Source: Cognataquiflexum nitidum (GTDB taxonomy: Bacteria; Bacteroidota; Bacteroidia; Cytophagales; Cyclobacteriaceae). From it: 64,000 nucleotides of DNA. The notes beneath the pieces were generated by a model. It saw only the letters and a list, made by a program, of their open reading frames with translations, did no database searches and was not told the DNA's origin. A program made the position numbers and the translations under genes. The first letter of the stretch is position 1, and the number at the start of each line of letters is the position of its first letter. Below are positions 25,981-34,183 of the stretch, one piece after another. The stretch lies in NCBI RefSeq assembly GCF_022538055.1, contig NZ_JAKZAM010000025.1:1-64000 (forward strand). Direction: 5' to 3'.

Positions 25981-26917
25981 ATTTGCTTTTCGAGCTCTTT
26001 TCAGGAATTAAGGACTTGATCGCCTCTGCTGCCTCGATCGGTCTATCTGTGGCAAGGATATCCGCTCCGTCTTTGACAAAATCAACATACAACTGATCAC
26101 CTCTTGCAACAGCACTTTTGTCAAGGTTTCCCAATACACCCAAAATCGTAAAAACCCCCATTTCATGCAACTTGGTGTTGAACTCGGGACTTCTTTCGGA
26201 AGTGCCTGTAAAAGCTATCCATTGCTCCACAGGTATACCGGATTCCTCAAATCTCTTTAATTCTTCCTCATTGCGGATGGTGACTGAAAGCATCAGATCA
26301 GGATGAAGACTATGAACTTTCTTAGCAGCGTCCACACTGTATGTGATTACCGCGGCGTAAGCTTCCGCCTGATATTTTTTGATGGCTTCCACGACCATTT
26401 CAAACGGAACTTCACGCTTGATATCCACCGTGAACAACACCTTTCCTTTGCCCCAAATCAAAGCCTCTTCTAAAGTAGGTACCTGAAAATCTGTTTCTTT
26501 TCCTTCATTGTCAACCAGCTTCAGTTTCCTGATTTCCTCAAAAGTATGGTCAATGACTTTTCCTGAACCATTGGTCGTCCTATCCAAAGTATTGTCGTGC
26601 ATCAAAACCAAAACAGAATCTTTGGAAAGTGCCACGTCAAATTCAATGATGGAAGGGGTATGTTCGATGACGTTTTGGAATGTCTCAAGGGCATTTTCAG
26701 GAAAACCGGGATAAGGTCCACCGCGGTGCGCGCTGACCAATGGAATCCGGTCCGAAGTCCAAGAGTAAAACTCTTTGGCTTCTTTTGTCGATTCTACGCC
26801 AATCCGGAATTCAGTAGGTTTTGGATTTGTATTGGTATTTCCCGGTTTGGAAGTATTACAGGAAAAAAGAATCAATCCCAGCAATACAATTCTGAATATG
26901 TTTTTGAATTTACTCAT
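25964..26917 (-). CDS. Glycerophosphodiester phosphodiesterase lipoprotein
   Basis: A 317-residue exported GDPD-family enzyme that hydrolyses glycerophosphodiesters to glycerol 3-phosphate and an alcohol. The signal is MSKFKNIFRIVLLGLILFSC with a lipobox. Catalytic motifs are VSAHRGGP, PENALETF, IEFDVALSKD and VLMHDNTLDRTT. ATG 26917 was chosen over the 26968 ORF start because it begins the signal peptide and overlaps the upstream DUF2721 gene by only 8 bp. The last codons (KYFEIK and stop) are formed by the adjacent TATTTC repeat. Confidence 0.92.
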   Translation of the reverse strand: MSKFKNIFRIVLLGLILFSCNTSKPGNTNTNPKPTEFRIGVESTKEAKEFYSWTSDRIPLVSAHRGGPYPGFPENALETFQNVIEHTPSIIEFDVALSKDSVLVLMHDNTLDRTTNGSGKVIDHTFEEIRKLKLVDNEGKETDFQVPTLEEALIWGKGKVLFTVDIKREVPFEMVVEAIKKYQAEAYAAVITYSVDAAKKVHSLHPDLMLSVTIRNEEELKRFEESGIPVEQWIAFTGTSERSPEFNTKLHEMGVFTILGVLGNLDKSAVARGDQLYVDFVKDGADILATDRPIEAAEAIKSLIPEKSSKSKYFEIK

Positions 26918-27362
26918 CGTTTTTATCTTTTTTGAACCAAAAATCAAGGCTGCTTTTTCTTTTCTCAAATAGGTTTTCCATATCCTGCAATTCCAGGTTA
27001 AGGGCTTGGTTGGAAATAAATATCTCTATTAAAGATATCCCTAAAGAAACGAGCAACGTCAGCATACTGGCAATAAACACATAATCGGCGGCAGGCTGAA
27101 TTTCCCTAAAGATGAGATACATACATATCACGCAGAGAAAGAAACTCAAAACCCCGCACAGCTGCATGTATTTGATCATGCTGAGACGGCGCTTGAGGTT
27201 GTGAATCTGTTCAATGATAATTTCCTGATCGGGGTTTTCCAGAAATTTTTTATGAAGTCCCCTAATCAAACTCGCAACGGCCAAAAACCTATTGGTAAAA
27301 GCGAGCATCATCAGGGTAATCGCCGAAAAAAGAAGGGCAGGTGTGGATATTTTGAGTTCCAT
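26910..27362 (-). CDS. DUF2721 family membrane protein
   Basis: A 150-residue inner-membrane protein with an N-terminal hydrophobic segment, a basic cytoplasmic stretch (IRGLHKKFLENPD ... LKRRLSMIKYMQL), then two closely spaced membrane helices and a charged tail. The pattern fits DUF2721, whose function is unknown. It overlaps the GDPD gene by 8 bp, so the two are coupled. Confidence 0.8.
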   Translation of the reverse strand: MELKISTPALLFSAITLMMLAFTNRFLAVASLIRGLHKKFLENPDQEIIIEQIHNLKRRLSMIKYMQLCGVLSFFLCVICMYLIFREIQPAADYVFIASMLTLLVSLGISLIEIFISNQALNLELQDMENLFEKRKSSLDFWFKKDKNDE

Positions 27363-27390
27363 GGTTGGTTCAATTTAAATAAGATTTGGG

Positions 27391-27422
27391 ATAAAAAACA
27401 AAAACCCGGAAAGACTTCCGGG
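27391..27422 (-). terminator. Terminator of lpd
   Basis: A 7-bp GC-rich stem cccggaa / ttccggg with loop agac (27405-27422). On the minus strand it is followed by a T-rich tail. It lies 30 nt after the lpd stop. Confidence 0.9.
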
Positions 27423-27451
27423 CTTCGTTTGTTCTTAAAAAGCAATCTGAA

Positions 27452-28852
27452 TCAAAGGTGGATCACTTCACCATAAGCCTGTGCAGCGGCTTCCATGATG
27501 GCTTCAGACATCGTTGGATGCGGGTGGACCGTCTTGATCAAATCCATACCCGTAGTCTCCAATTTGCGGATGGCGACAATTTCAGCGATCATTTCTGTCA
27601 CATTGGCTCCGATCATATGTGCGCCAAGAAGCTCTCCGTATTTGGCATCAAATACCAATTTCACAAACCCGTCTTTTGCTCCTGCAGCGGAAGCTTTTCC
27701 TGAGGCAGAGAAGGGGAACTTGCCGACTTTCACTTCATAGCCTGCTTCTTTTGCTTTGGCTTCGGTATACCCGACAGAGGCAATCTCAGGAATACAATAA
27801 GTACATCCGGGGATATTGTTATAATCAAGCGGTTCAGGATGGTGGTTGGCGATTTTTTCTACGCAAATGATTCCCTCGGCAGAAGCCACGTGTGCCAAAG
27901 CAGGGCCTGTGGTCACATCACCGATGGCATAGTAACCCGGCATATTGGTCTTGTAGAATTCGTCAACTTTGATTTTTCCTCTTTCCACCAATATCCCAAC
28001 ATCCTCCAATCCTATATTTTCAACATTGGACACTACTCCGACAGCGGACAGCACCACGTCACATTCGATGACTGTTTCTGCTCCTTTTTTATCCTTGACG
28101 GTCACCTTGCATCCTTTGCCTTTGGTGTCCACCGCAGTCACCTCTGTGGAGGTCATGATTTTGATGCCGTTTTTCTTATATATTTTTTCCAATGCTTTGG
28201 ATACTTCCTCATCTTCATTGGGCACAATCCTGTCCAAAAACTCCACGATCGTCACCTCAGTGCCTATAGAACTGTAGACGTAAGCAAACTCAACGCCTAT
28301 CGCACCGGAACCTACGACAACCATTTTAGCAGGTTTCTTTTCCAAGACCATTGCCTTGCGGTAACCGATGATTTTATCGTTGTCAATCTTCACTGCGGGA
28401 AGTTCTCTTGCACGGCCGCCTGTCGCGATGATGATATGGTCTGCAGCATAGACGGTTTTTTTACCTTCGCTGTCCGAGACTTCGATTTTTTTGCCGGGCT
28501 GGATTTTGCCCCAACCTAAAATCTGGTCTATTTTATTTTTCTTAAGCAAAAACTGAACTCCTTTGGACATTCCGGCTGCCACATCACGGCTTCTTTTGAT
28601 CATGTTTGGAAAATCCACTTCCGCACCATTTACCTTGATACCATAATCTTCAGAATGGCTGATGTATTCGAATACCTGCGCACTTTTAATCAAAGCTTTG
28701 GTAGGAATACAACCCCAGTTCAGACATATACCACCTAACTCGGCGGCTTCCACTATGGCAGTTTTCAGACCCAACTGAGAAGCGCGGATCGCCGCAACAT
28801 ACCCACCCGGACCGGAACCCAAAACAATCACATCATATTTTGTTGAAGACAT
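27452..28852 (-). CDS. lpdA: Dihydrolipoyl dehydrogenase
   Basis: A 466-residue FAD enzyme (E3) that reoxidises dihydrolipoamide in the 2-oxoacid dehydrogenase complexes and the glycine cleavage system, reducing NAD. It has the FAD-binding GSGPGGYVAAIRA, the redox-active disulfide GGICLNWGCIPTK, the NAD-binding GSGAIGVEFAYVYSSIG, and the C-terminal HPHPTMSEAIMEA with the catalytic His. ATG 28852 starts at the normal family N-terminus; the 47 extra upstream codons are not conserved-looking. No E1 or E2 gene is nearby. Confidence 0.97.
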   Translation of the reverse strand: MSSTKYDVIVLGSGPGGYVAAIRASQLGLKTAIVEAAELGGICLNWGCIPTKALIKSAQVFEYISHSEDYGIKVNGAEVDFPNMIKRSRDVAAGMSKGVQFLLKKNKIDQILGWGKIQPGKKIEVSDSEGKKTVYAADHIIIATGGRARELPAVKIDNDKIIGYRKAMVLEKKPAKMVVVGSGAIGVEFAYVYSSIGTEVTIVEFLDRIVPNEDEEVSKALEKIYKKNGIKIMTSTEVTAVDTKGKGCKVTVKDKKGAETVIECDVVLSAVGVVSNVENIGLEDVGILVERGKIKVDEFYKTNMPGYYAIGDVTTGPALAHVASAEGIICVEKIANHHPEPLDYNNIPGCTYCIPEIASVGYTEAKAKEAGYEVKVGKFPFSASGKASAAGAKDGFVKLVFDAKYGELLGAHMIGANVTEMIAEIVAIRKLETTGMDLIKTVHPHPTMSEAIMEAAAQAYGEVIHL

Positions 28853-28884
28853 ATTCTTACTGGTTAATATTAAAATAAGCTTCG

Positions 28885-28892
28885 CAAAAATA
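28885..28892 (-). promoter_or_regulatory. Possible -7 element of lpd
   Basis: TATTTTTG on the minus strand fits TAnnTTTG and lies 32 nt before the ATG at 28852. No spaced TTG box was found. Confidence 0.4.
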
Positions 28893-28933
28893 GGGCTTTT
28901 AGGCAGAGAAAAAAATCGAAAATAGACATGATT

Positions 28934-28967
28934 TGCATCACGCAGAGCCGCAGAGAAAAATAAAAGG
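28934..28967. repeat. Left inverted repeat flanking the GxxExxY gene
   Basis: The segment tgcatcacgcagagccgcag and the following agaaaaataaaagg is an imperfect inverted match to 29525-29567. The shared core is cacgcagag plus an A-rich ending in aaaagg / aaagg. Confidence 0.7.
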
Positions 28968-29080
28968 AGGTTAAATATGAGTGTAACCCACATTCAATTA
29001 GTCGACTAAGTTGGGCAAAGGACGCTGAACTTTGCAAAATAATAAGCTAATTTTTGGATGTCAGGAAAAGCAAAGACAAT

Positions 29081-29467
29081 ATGAAAGAAAATGAGATATC
29101 AAGAGAAGTCGTAGATGCCTGTTACAAAATCCACAGCCAATTGGGTCCGGGGCTTTATGAAAGTGTCTATGAGAATATCCTTTTTTATGAATTGGTCAAA
29201 AAAGGACTGAAAGTCCAAAAAGAAATACCAATTGATGTGATATGGGATGGATTGGTTTTTGAACAAGGCTTTAGAGCGGATTTAATTGTAGAAGAAAAAG
29301 TTTTGGTGGAGTTAAAATCTGTGGAAGAAATCTCCAAAAAGCATTATAAACAAGTTTTGACCTACTTGAAATTGACAAATCTGAAACTTGGCTTATTGAT
29401 TAATTTCAATGAAAACTTGATCAAAGATGGGATCCGAAGAATAGTGAACGGATTGGAAGATCAATAA
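29081..29467 (+). CDS. GxxExxY protein
   Basis: A 128-residue small soluble protein of the GxxExxY family (PD-(D/E)XK-like fold). The namesake motif is GLYESVY, within KIHSQLGPGLYESVYENIL. Downstream residues in GFRADLIVEEKVLVELKSVE match a nuclease-like D...ExK core. The biological role is unknown. ATG 29081 begins the conserved domain; the ORF is open from 29054. The gene sits alone between inverted repeats at 28934 and 29525, which resemble a small mobile or repeat-associated cassette. Confidence 0.92.
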   Translation: MKENEISREVVDACYKIHSQLGPGLYESVYENILFYELVKKGLKVQKEIPIDVIWDGLVFEQGFRADLIVEEKVLVELKSVEEISKKHYKQVLTYLKLTNLKLGLLINFNENLIKDGIRRIVNGLEDQ

Positions 29468-29524
29468 CCACAAACTTGAAAATGGAAAACCGATTTTGAA
29501 TATTACATCCTAATGTTAATAATT

Positions 29525-29567
29525 CCTTTCTTTTCTCTTTTTGCGTCTCCACGTCTCTGCGTGAGCA
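29525..29567. repeat. Right inverted repeat flanking the GxxExxY gene
   Basis: Its reverse complement begins tgctcacgcagagacgtgg and continues through a gacgcaaaaag-type stretch to aaaagaaagg, matching 28934-28967 imperfectly in inverted orientation. It ends 23 nt before the fabG -7 element. Confidence 0.7.
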
Positions 29568-29589
29568 ACCCATTAAGACAAATTTTTCT

Positions 29590-29597
29590 TATTTTTG
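29590..29597 (+). promoter_or_regulatory. Possible -7 element of fabG
   Basis: TATTTTTG fits TAnnTTTG, 33 nt before the fabG ATG and just after the right inverted repeat. No spaced TTG. Confidence 0.45.
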
Positions 29598-29630
29598 GGT
29601 TTTTAACAGAAACCAACCAAAGAAAATAAC

Positions 29631-30377
29631 ATGGGATTATTAAGCGGAAAAACAGCTCTGATCACCGGGGCATCCAAAGGAATCGGCAAAGCGATAGCAG
29701 TAAGATTCGCCCAAGAAGGTGCCAATGTGGCCTTCACTTACCTATCAAGTGTAGAAAAAGGACAGGCTCTTGAGGCAGAACTGACAGCCTTTGGGATCAA
29801 AGCAAAAGGGTACCGTTCGGATGCCTCTGACTTCAAAGCTGCCGAGGAACTTGTTAACGGCGTGGTGGCGGAATTCGGCAGTTTGGACATCTTGGTCAAC
29901 AATGCCGGTATCACACGTGACAATCTCCTGATGAGAATGACTGAGGAAGCTTGGGATGAAGTCATCGGAGTCAACCTCAAATCCTGCTTTAATACCGTCA
30001 AAGCCGCAACGCGTCCAATGATGAAAGCCAAGTCAGGTTCCATCATCAACATCACCTCCGTCGTCGGCATCAAAGGCAATGCCGGACAAGCCAATTATGC
30101 CGCCTCCAAATCCGGGATTATCGGTTTTACCAAATCTGTAGCTTTAGAATTGGGATCAAGAAATATCAGGGCAAATGCCGTGGCTCCGGGATTTATCGAA
30201 ACTGAAATGACAGCGGTATTGGATGAGAAAACTGTCCAGGGCTGGAGAGACGGTATTCCGATGAAGCGGGGAGGCCAACCGGAAGAAGTTGCCAATGCAT
30301 GCGTTTTCCTAGCTTCGGATATGAGTTCGTATATCTCAGGACAAGTCATCCAAGTAGATGGAGCGATGCTAACTTGA
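29631..30377 (+). CDS. fabG: 3-oxoacyl-[ACP] reductase
   Basis: A 248-residue SDR enzyme that reduces 3-oxoacyl-ACP with NADPH in fatty-acid elongation. It shows the cofactor motif GASKGIGKA (residues 12-20), the NNAGITRDNLLMRM segment characteristic of FabG, catalytic Ser in ITSVVG, YAASK (Tyr/Lys), and the C-terminal YISGQVIQVDGAM. Length and motifs are canonical. It is monocistronic with a terminator at 30443. Confidence 0.96.
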   Translation: MGLLSGKTALITGASKGIGKAIAVRFAQEGANVAFTYLSSVEKGQALEAELTAFGIKAKGYRSDASDFKAAEELVNGVVAEFGSLDILVNNAGITRDNLLMRMTEEAWDEVIGVNLKSCFNTVKAATRPMMKAKSGSIINITSVVGIKGNAGQANYAASKSGIIGFTKSVALELGSRNIRANAVAPGFIETEMTAVLDEKTVQGWRDGIPMKRGGQPEEVANACVFLASDMSSYISGQVIQVDGAMLT

Positions 30378-30412
30378 GAAGCGAGAGACAAGAAGCGAGA
30401 GGCGAGAAACTA
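30376..30412. repeat. Purine-rich microrepeat after fabG
   Basis: Reiterated gagaagcgaga / agaggcgaga / gagaaac units directly after the fabG stop. Same style as the segment at 11540-11605. Not coding. Confidence 0.65.
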
Positions 30413-30442
30413 GAAAATTTTAGAATTTAGAATGTTCAAAAG

Positions 30443-30475
30443 CCCTGGTCGGAATATCCCGGTTAGGGTTTTTTG
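30443..30475 (+). terminator. Terminator of fabG
   Basis: A 10-bp stem ccctggtcgg / ccggttaggg (with G-U pairs) and a 6-nt loop, followed by seven T residues. It overlaps the last two codons of the convergent gene ending at 30463. Confidence 0.8.
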
Positions 30476-31656
30476 ATTTTGCTGAGATCCAATCTGTAGA
30501 ACTCGTATTGGTCTTCATTGGGCTGTTCGGGTTTATTGATAAATAATCTCCCTCCTGTCAAAAACCAGTTTTCCAAATCCAATTCACCTTCAAAGTCAAA
30601 GAAATATTCTCCAAAGGGTTCCCAATCTCCGGAGTAAAAGGACAATACATAATGTTTGGTTCTTTCAAATTTGGTTTCCCCTTCCCCCGATTCATGGGTT
30701 TTAGAAGCTCTTACGAATAAATCATTGGATGAATCGTAAAGCAGGAAAATATGGGATGAGGCCTCTTTAGGGGCCGCAAAAACCGTAAATCCTTCACCCC
30801 AAGGAGTTTCCTTTCCGGGGATGTAGGTAAAGTTAACCTTTGTTTCTGGGATGATTTCTTCTTCAAGGATTAAATTATTTAACTTGTAGACAGCATCAGA
30901 GTAGGGCCAGGAAAAATAATAATAACCTCTTTTTGTGTCTAAAACACCGATCAAATTCGTTGCAAATCCATCTCCTTTAAAAAATTCATATCCTGATGGT
31001 ATTTTAAAATCAGAGTGTCTTACCTCACCGGTTTTGAGATTGATTTGGGTAAACCAGTTTTTGAATTCAACAGGAAAATCTGCTTTCCCTAGGCCTGAAC
31101 TGATATCGAAGTAGGTTTTAGCGGGATTTTGGTTTATCTGAAGCCAGGTTTCACCTGATATGAGGATACCATTTCCATTCATGAAGTTATCAAAATCAAT
31201 TACCTGCTCGTCTAAAATCGAGTCTATACCAATCTCTTTGGTTTTCTGACCCAAAATATCATAAAAACCCAACCTCCCAGTTCTCCCAAACAATAAAATA
31301 GTGTTCATGTCACGCACCAGTATCTTTCCTCCCATTCCACCTTTAATAGATTGGGGCCCTTCATAGGGTATTTTTATTTGCTGTGTTTTTTTTGAGGTCC
31401 GGATATCATAAAACTTAATTTCTAATCCACTATTGTCTAACAGGCCCGAAGCCAAAATTACCACATCATCATGATCGGGAATGGTTTTCAAATATTGGAT
31501 ATTAGGGGTTTCTGTATCTTTATAAAAAATCCAATCCTCTACAGCCAATTCCTCAAGCTTCCCAACATATATTTCATCAGAAGCCTTTTCTTCACAGGAA
31601 AACAGGGTAATAGAAACAAACAAAAACAGAATTTGGGAAAAGGGACTTTTGAGCAT
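30463..31656 (-). CDS. DUF4221-like beta-propeller lipoprotein
   Basis: A 397-residue lipoprotein (signal LFVSITLFSC). The mature protein has many short beta-blade segments and is probably a propeller. It resembles DUF4221 proteins, which are common and multicopy in Cyclobacteriaceae and of unknown function; this match is by general appearance only. It is monocistronic and convergent with fabG. Confidence 0.7.
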   Translation of the reverse strand: MLKSPFSQILFLFVSITLFSCEEKASDEIYVGKLEELAVEDWIFYKDTETPNIQYLKTIPDHDDVVILASGLLDNSGLEIKFYDIRTSKKTQQIKIPYEGPQSIKGGMGGKILVRDMNTILLFGRTGRLGFYDILGQKTKEIGIDSILDEQVIDFDNFMNGNGILISGETWLQINQNPAKTYFDISSGLGKADFPVEFKNWFTQINLKTGEVRHSDFKIPSGYEFFKGDGFATNLIGVLDTKRGYYYFSWPYSDAVYKLNNLILEEEIIPETKVNFTYIPGKETPWGEGFTVFAAPKEASSHIFLLYDSSNDLFVRASKTHESGEGETKFERTKHYVLSFYSGDWEPFGEYFFDFEGELDLENWFLTGGRLFINKPEQPNEDQYEFYRLDLSKIKKP

Positions 31657-31770
31657 AATCCGAAAATAACAGATTAGTCGATAAATCTGGTTATTGTATA
31701 CTATGATTTAATCCCAAAAAGTAATTTTAATTTGGATTGTATCTCATTTTGTTAAAAAATAAAAAAAATT

Positions 31771-32001
31771 CTAATCATGAAATGGCCTTCCGTGTTTGGT
31801 TGTGTAAATATCCTCTTCGGGTTCAGACAAAAAATCAAAAGAAGGGTTTTTGGAAAGTGCTTTTAACCAAGATTTTTCATCAATATCCTCGTCCTCAACC
31901 AAAATCAAATCCCTCACCTCTTTATTTGAAAAATGAAGCTTTTCAGAAATCAATAAATTCCCGTTTTCGTCTGTTTTGGCTTTGATTTCTATGGCTTTCA
32001 T
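31771..32001 (-). CDS. Small antitoxin-like protein without visible toxin
   Basis: A 76-residue acidic protein. The N-terminal AIEIKAKTDENGNLLISEKL looks like a short beta-hairpin DNA-binding region of AbrB/VapB-style antitoxins, and the C-terminus is acidic with GRPFHD at the end. No toxin gene lies next to it on either side. It could equally be an unrelated hypothetical protein. Confidence 0.55.
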   Translation of the reverse strand: MKAIEIKAKTDENGNLLISEKLHFSNKEVRDLILVEDEDIDEKSWLKALSKNPSFDFLSEPEEDIYTTKHGRPFHD

Positions 32002-32165
32002 TAGGATTCGGTTCTAAAAATATAATTAAATATACCCTAAAAATTATTTGTCTTGCCTTTTTCAAAGAAAATCAAAAGGCCTAAAAAAAATATTTCCCCC
32101 TTGCATGCAACTTTTTAAATCAAAGAAAGTATATTGCATTGATATCATTTTAATATCATAACAAT

Positions 32166-33014
32166 ATGGAAAAAATAACTAAACCTGTTTCCGGCTACTT
32201 GATGGTTTTGGTGGTCATTGCACTGATTCCGGCCACAGCATTTTCATTTATCAATGAATGGCATCTTTTGGGGGTGATCCTTGGATTTGCCTTTATCATG
32301 ATTACTCCTGGGTTTTTTACTTTACAACCCAACATGGCCATGGTGCTCGTCCTCTTCGGTGCTTATAAAGGCACGGTGAAGGACACCGGTTTCTTTTGGG
32401 TTAACCCATTTATGACCAAAAAGAAAATCTCTCTCCGTGTCAGAAACTTTGAGAACAAGCCGCTGAAAGTGAACGACAAAATAGGCAACCCGGTCATGGT
32501 CGGCACGATCGTGGTCTGGCAGGTTGAGAATACCTTCAAGGCCTCCTTTGAAGTGGAGGATTATGAAAACTTCGTTCATTTACAGACCGATGCCGCGGTC
32601 CGGAAAATGGCGGGACTTTATCCTTACGATGATTTTGAGCACCAACATGCAGAAATCACACTCCGGTCAGGTGTAGAGGAAGTGAACCATTCCCTTGAAG
32701 CTGAAATATCGGACAGGCTGAAATCCGCCGGGATCAAAGTCATTGAGGCAAGGATTTCCCATCTCGCTTATGCTTCCGAAATCGCCTCCGCCATGCTACA
32801 GAGACAACAGGCCACAGCCATCGTCGCTGCAAGAAGGATGATCGTGGACGGCGCCGTGGGAATGGTCGAAATGGCCTTGGAAGACCTCAAAATCAAAGGC
32901 ATCATCGATTTTGAAGAATCCAAAAAAGCAGCCATGGTCAGCAACCTGATGGTGGTACTATGCTCGGACAGAAGTGCGAGCCCGGTTTTGAATGTAGGGA
33001 CTTTGAACCAATAG
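32166..33014 (+). CDS. SPFH / band-7 domain membrane protein
   Basis: A 282-residue stomatin/prohibitin-like protein. Two N-terminal hydrophobic segments (residues 10-30 and 35-55) are followed by an SPFH domain (about 55-215; FGAYKGTVKDTGFFWVNPF) and a helical C-terminus (IASAMLQRQQATAIVAARR). SPFH proteins form large oligomers and organise membrane microdomains. It begins a tight operon of four genes (3-nt gap, 1-nt gap, 11-bp overlap) with two small membrane proteins and a ribbon-helix-helix protein. Confidence 0.93.
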   Translation: MEKITKPVSGYLMVLVVIALIPATAFSFINEWHLLGVILGFAFIMITPGFFTLQPNMAMVLVLFGAYKGTVKDTGFFWVNPFMTKKKISLRVRNFENKPLKVNDKIGNPVMVGTIVVWQVENTFKASFEVEDYENFVHLQTDAAVRKMAGLYPYDDFEHQHAEITLRSGVEEVNHSLEAEISDRLKSAGIKVIEARISHLAYASEIASAMLQRQQATAIVAARRMIVDGAVGMVEMALEDLKIKGIIDFEESKKAAMVSNLMVVLCSDRSASPVLNVGTLNQ

Positions 33015-33017
33015 AAA

Positions 33018-33512
33018 ATGGTAGTAAATGAGACACAAAGTTTCCGGGGAAGTATCATCATGTTTGGAATGATCATGCTCGAAATCCCGACTCTAGTACT
33101 TTTGATTGTACTTTGGCAAAAAGGAAAATTGGGAGAGGATGGCTTGCCTGCAGTTTTGTTTGTTGGAGCAATCATTGTGGTCACTTTTCTTTTTCTGATG
33201 AGCATCAAGTTGGAATTGAGAATGGACGATAAGTCCATTTCATTCCGAAATCCTCCCCTGAAAAACAAATGGCAAAAAATCCCTTTTAATGAAATCGATT
33301 CGATCCAAGTCAAAAAAATGGACGGCCTTTTGGAATATGGGGGTATAGGTGTCAGGTATTCAAGAAGTGTAAAGGCATATATCTTCTTTTCAGATCATGT
33401 AGTGGAGGTGAAGCTTCCTAAAAAAAAGCTGGTATTCAGCACTCGGAAACACCATGAAATCAAGGAAATGGTTGCTGTCTGGAATGAAAACGGATTTGTA
33501 AACGAGAATTAA
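33018..33512 (+). CDS. Small membrane protein, paralogue A in SPFH operon
   Basis: A 164-residue protein with two N-terminal membrane helices (about 10-35 and 45-65) and a soluble C-terminal domain containing the motif LLEYGGIGVRYSRS. The next gene product shares the layout and the YGGxGxRY motif, so the two are probably paralogues from a local duplication. Function unknown; a link to the SPFH protein is inferred from the 3-nt gap. Confidence 0.78.
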   Translation: MVVNETQSFRGSIIMFGMIMLEIPTLVLLIVLWQKGKLGEDGLPAVLFVGAIIVVTFLFLMSIKLELRMDDKSISFRNPPLKNKWQKIPFNEIDSIQVKKMDGLLEYGGIGVRYSRSVKAYIFFSDHVVEVKLPKKKLVFSTRKHHEIKEMVAVWNENGFVNEN

Positions 33513-33513
33513 A

Positions 33514-33999
33514 ATGAAAGATTACTCTTTTAAAGAAACTCAAAAATTCAATCAGTTGTGGATTTGGATACCGTTGGTCCTTATAGCAGGAATCGTTTTT
33601 TTTAGCCCTTACGGTTTAGAAGAAGTAAAATATATTGATTTACTTATCCCCATGGGAATCATTGGTCTTGTGTTTGCATTGTTTCTTTCCATGGTACTCA
33701 AAACTACTATAGATACCAATTCTTTGGCCTTTAGCTATTTCCCCTTTATCCGCAAAAGAAAATACAATTTTAAGGAAATAGAATCCATGGAATTGAAGAA
33801 ATACAATTCTCCTTGGGAGTACGGAGGATGGGGTATCAGGTACAATTTTGATTCTTGGGCATACAATACCGGTGGAAAATTTGGTATCCTAGTGAAGACC
33901 AAAGACAAAAAATTCCTTCTTGGTACCCATAAACCTGAAGAGGCAAAAATAGCAATTGGGGTGTTTGAAGAGTACAAATCCAGAAACCATGGCAGCTAA
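33514..33999 (+). CDS. Small membrane protein, paralogue B in SPFH operon
   Basis: A 161-residue protein with two N-terminal membrane helices and a soluble domain with PWEYGGWGIRYNF, matching the preceding gene product in layout and motif. One base separates it from that gene. Its 3-prime end overlaps the ribbon-helix-helix gene by 11 bp. Function unknown. Confidence 0.78.
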   Translation: MKDYSFKETQKFNQLWIWIPLVLIAGIVFFSPYGLEEVKYIDLLIPMGIIGLVFALFLSMVLKTTIDTNSLAFSYFPFIRKRKYNFKEIESMELKKYNSPWEYGGWGIRYNFDSWAYNTGGKFGILVKTKDKKFLLGTHKPEEAKIAIGVFEEYKSRNHGS

Positions 34000-34168
34000 G
34001 AAACCTTTTGCTTTACGTATCGATGAGAATCTCTTGAAAGCTGTAGAAAAGTGGGCGGATGATGAGTTTCGAAGTGCCAACGGACAGCTGGAATGGATCA
34101 TTCATGAAGCACTGAAAAAGTCAGGAAGACTTCCTTCCCCAATAAAAAAAGACCCGGAATCTGAATAG
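33989..34168 (+). CDS. Arc-like ribbon-helix-helix DNA-binding protein
   Basis: A 59-residue protein. KPFALRIDENLLKAVEKWAD reads as the beta strand and first helix of an Arc/MetJ fold, followed by FRSANGQLEWIIHEALK. Such proteins are usually dimeric repressors. The start at ATG 33989 overlaps the upstream gene. It may regulate this operon, or act with the SPFH protein; neither is shown. Its stop codon lies within the loop of the terminator hairpin. Confidence 0.85.
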   Translation: MAAKKPFALRIDENLLKAVEKWADDEFRSANGQLEWIIHEALKKSGRLPSPIKKDPESE

Positions 34169-34181
34169 ATCCGGGTCTTTT
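34147..34181. terminator. Bidirectional terminator between SPFH operon and tolC-like gene
   Basis: A 12-bp perfect stem aaaagacccgga / tccgggtctttt with an 11-nt loop. T-rich tails occur on both strands, so it can serve both converging operons. The last codons of the RHH gene form part of it. Confidence 0.9.
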
Positions 34182-34183
34182 TC

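Noticed and set aside
25594..26096. ORFs of 69-123 codons rich in Phe, Tyr, Ser and Ile
   Set aside because: They are produced by the TATTTC repeat, which is open in more than one frame because of its composition, and they run into the GDPD gene on the other strand.
27839..28519. 226-codon plus-strand ORF
   Set aside because: It lies wholly antisense to lpdA, whose motifs are beyond doubt.
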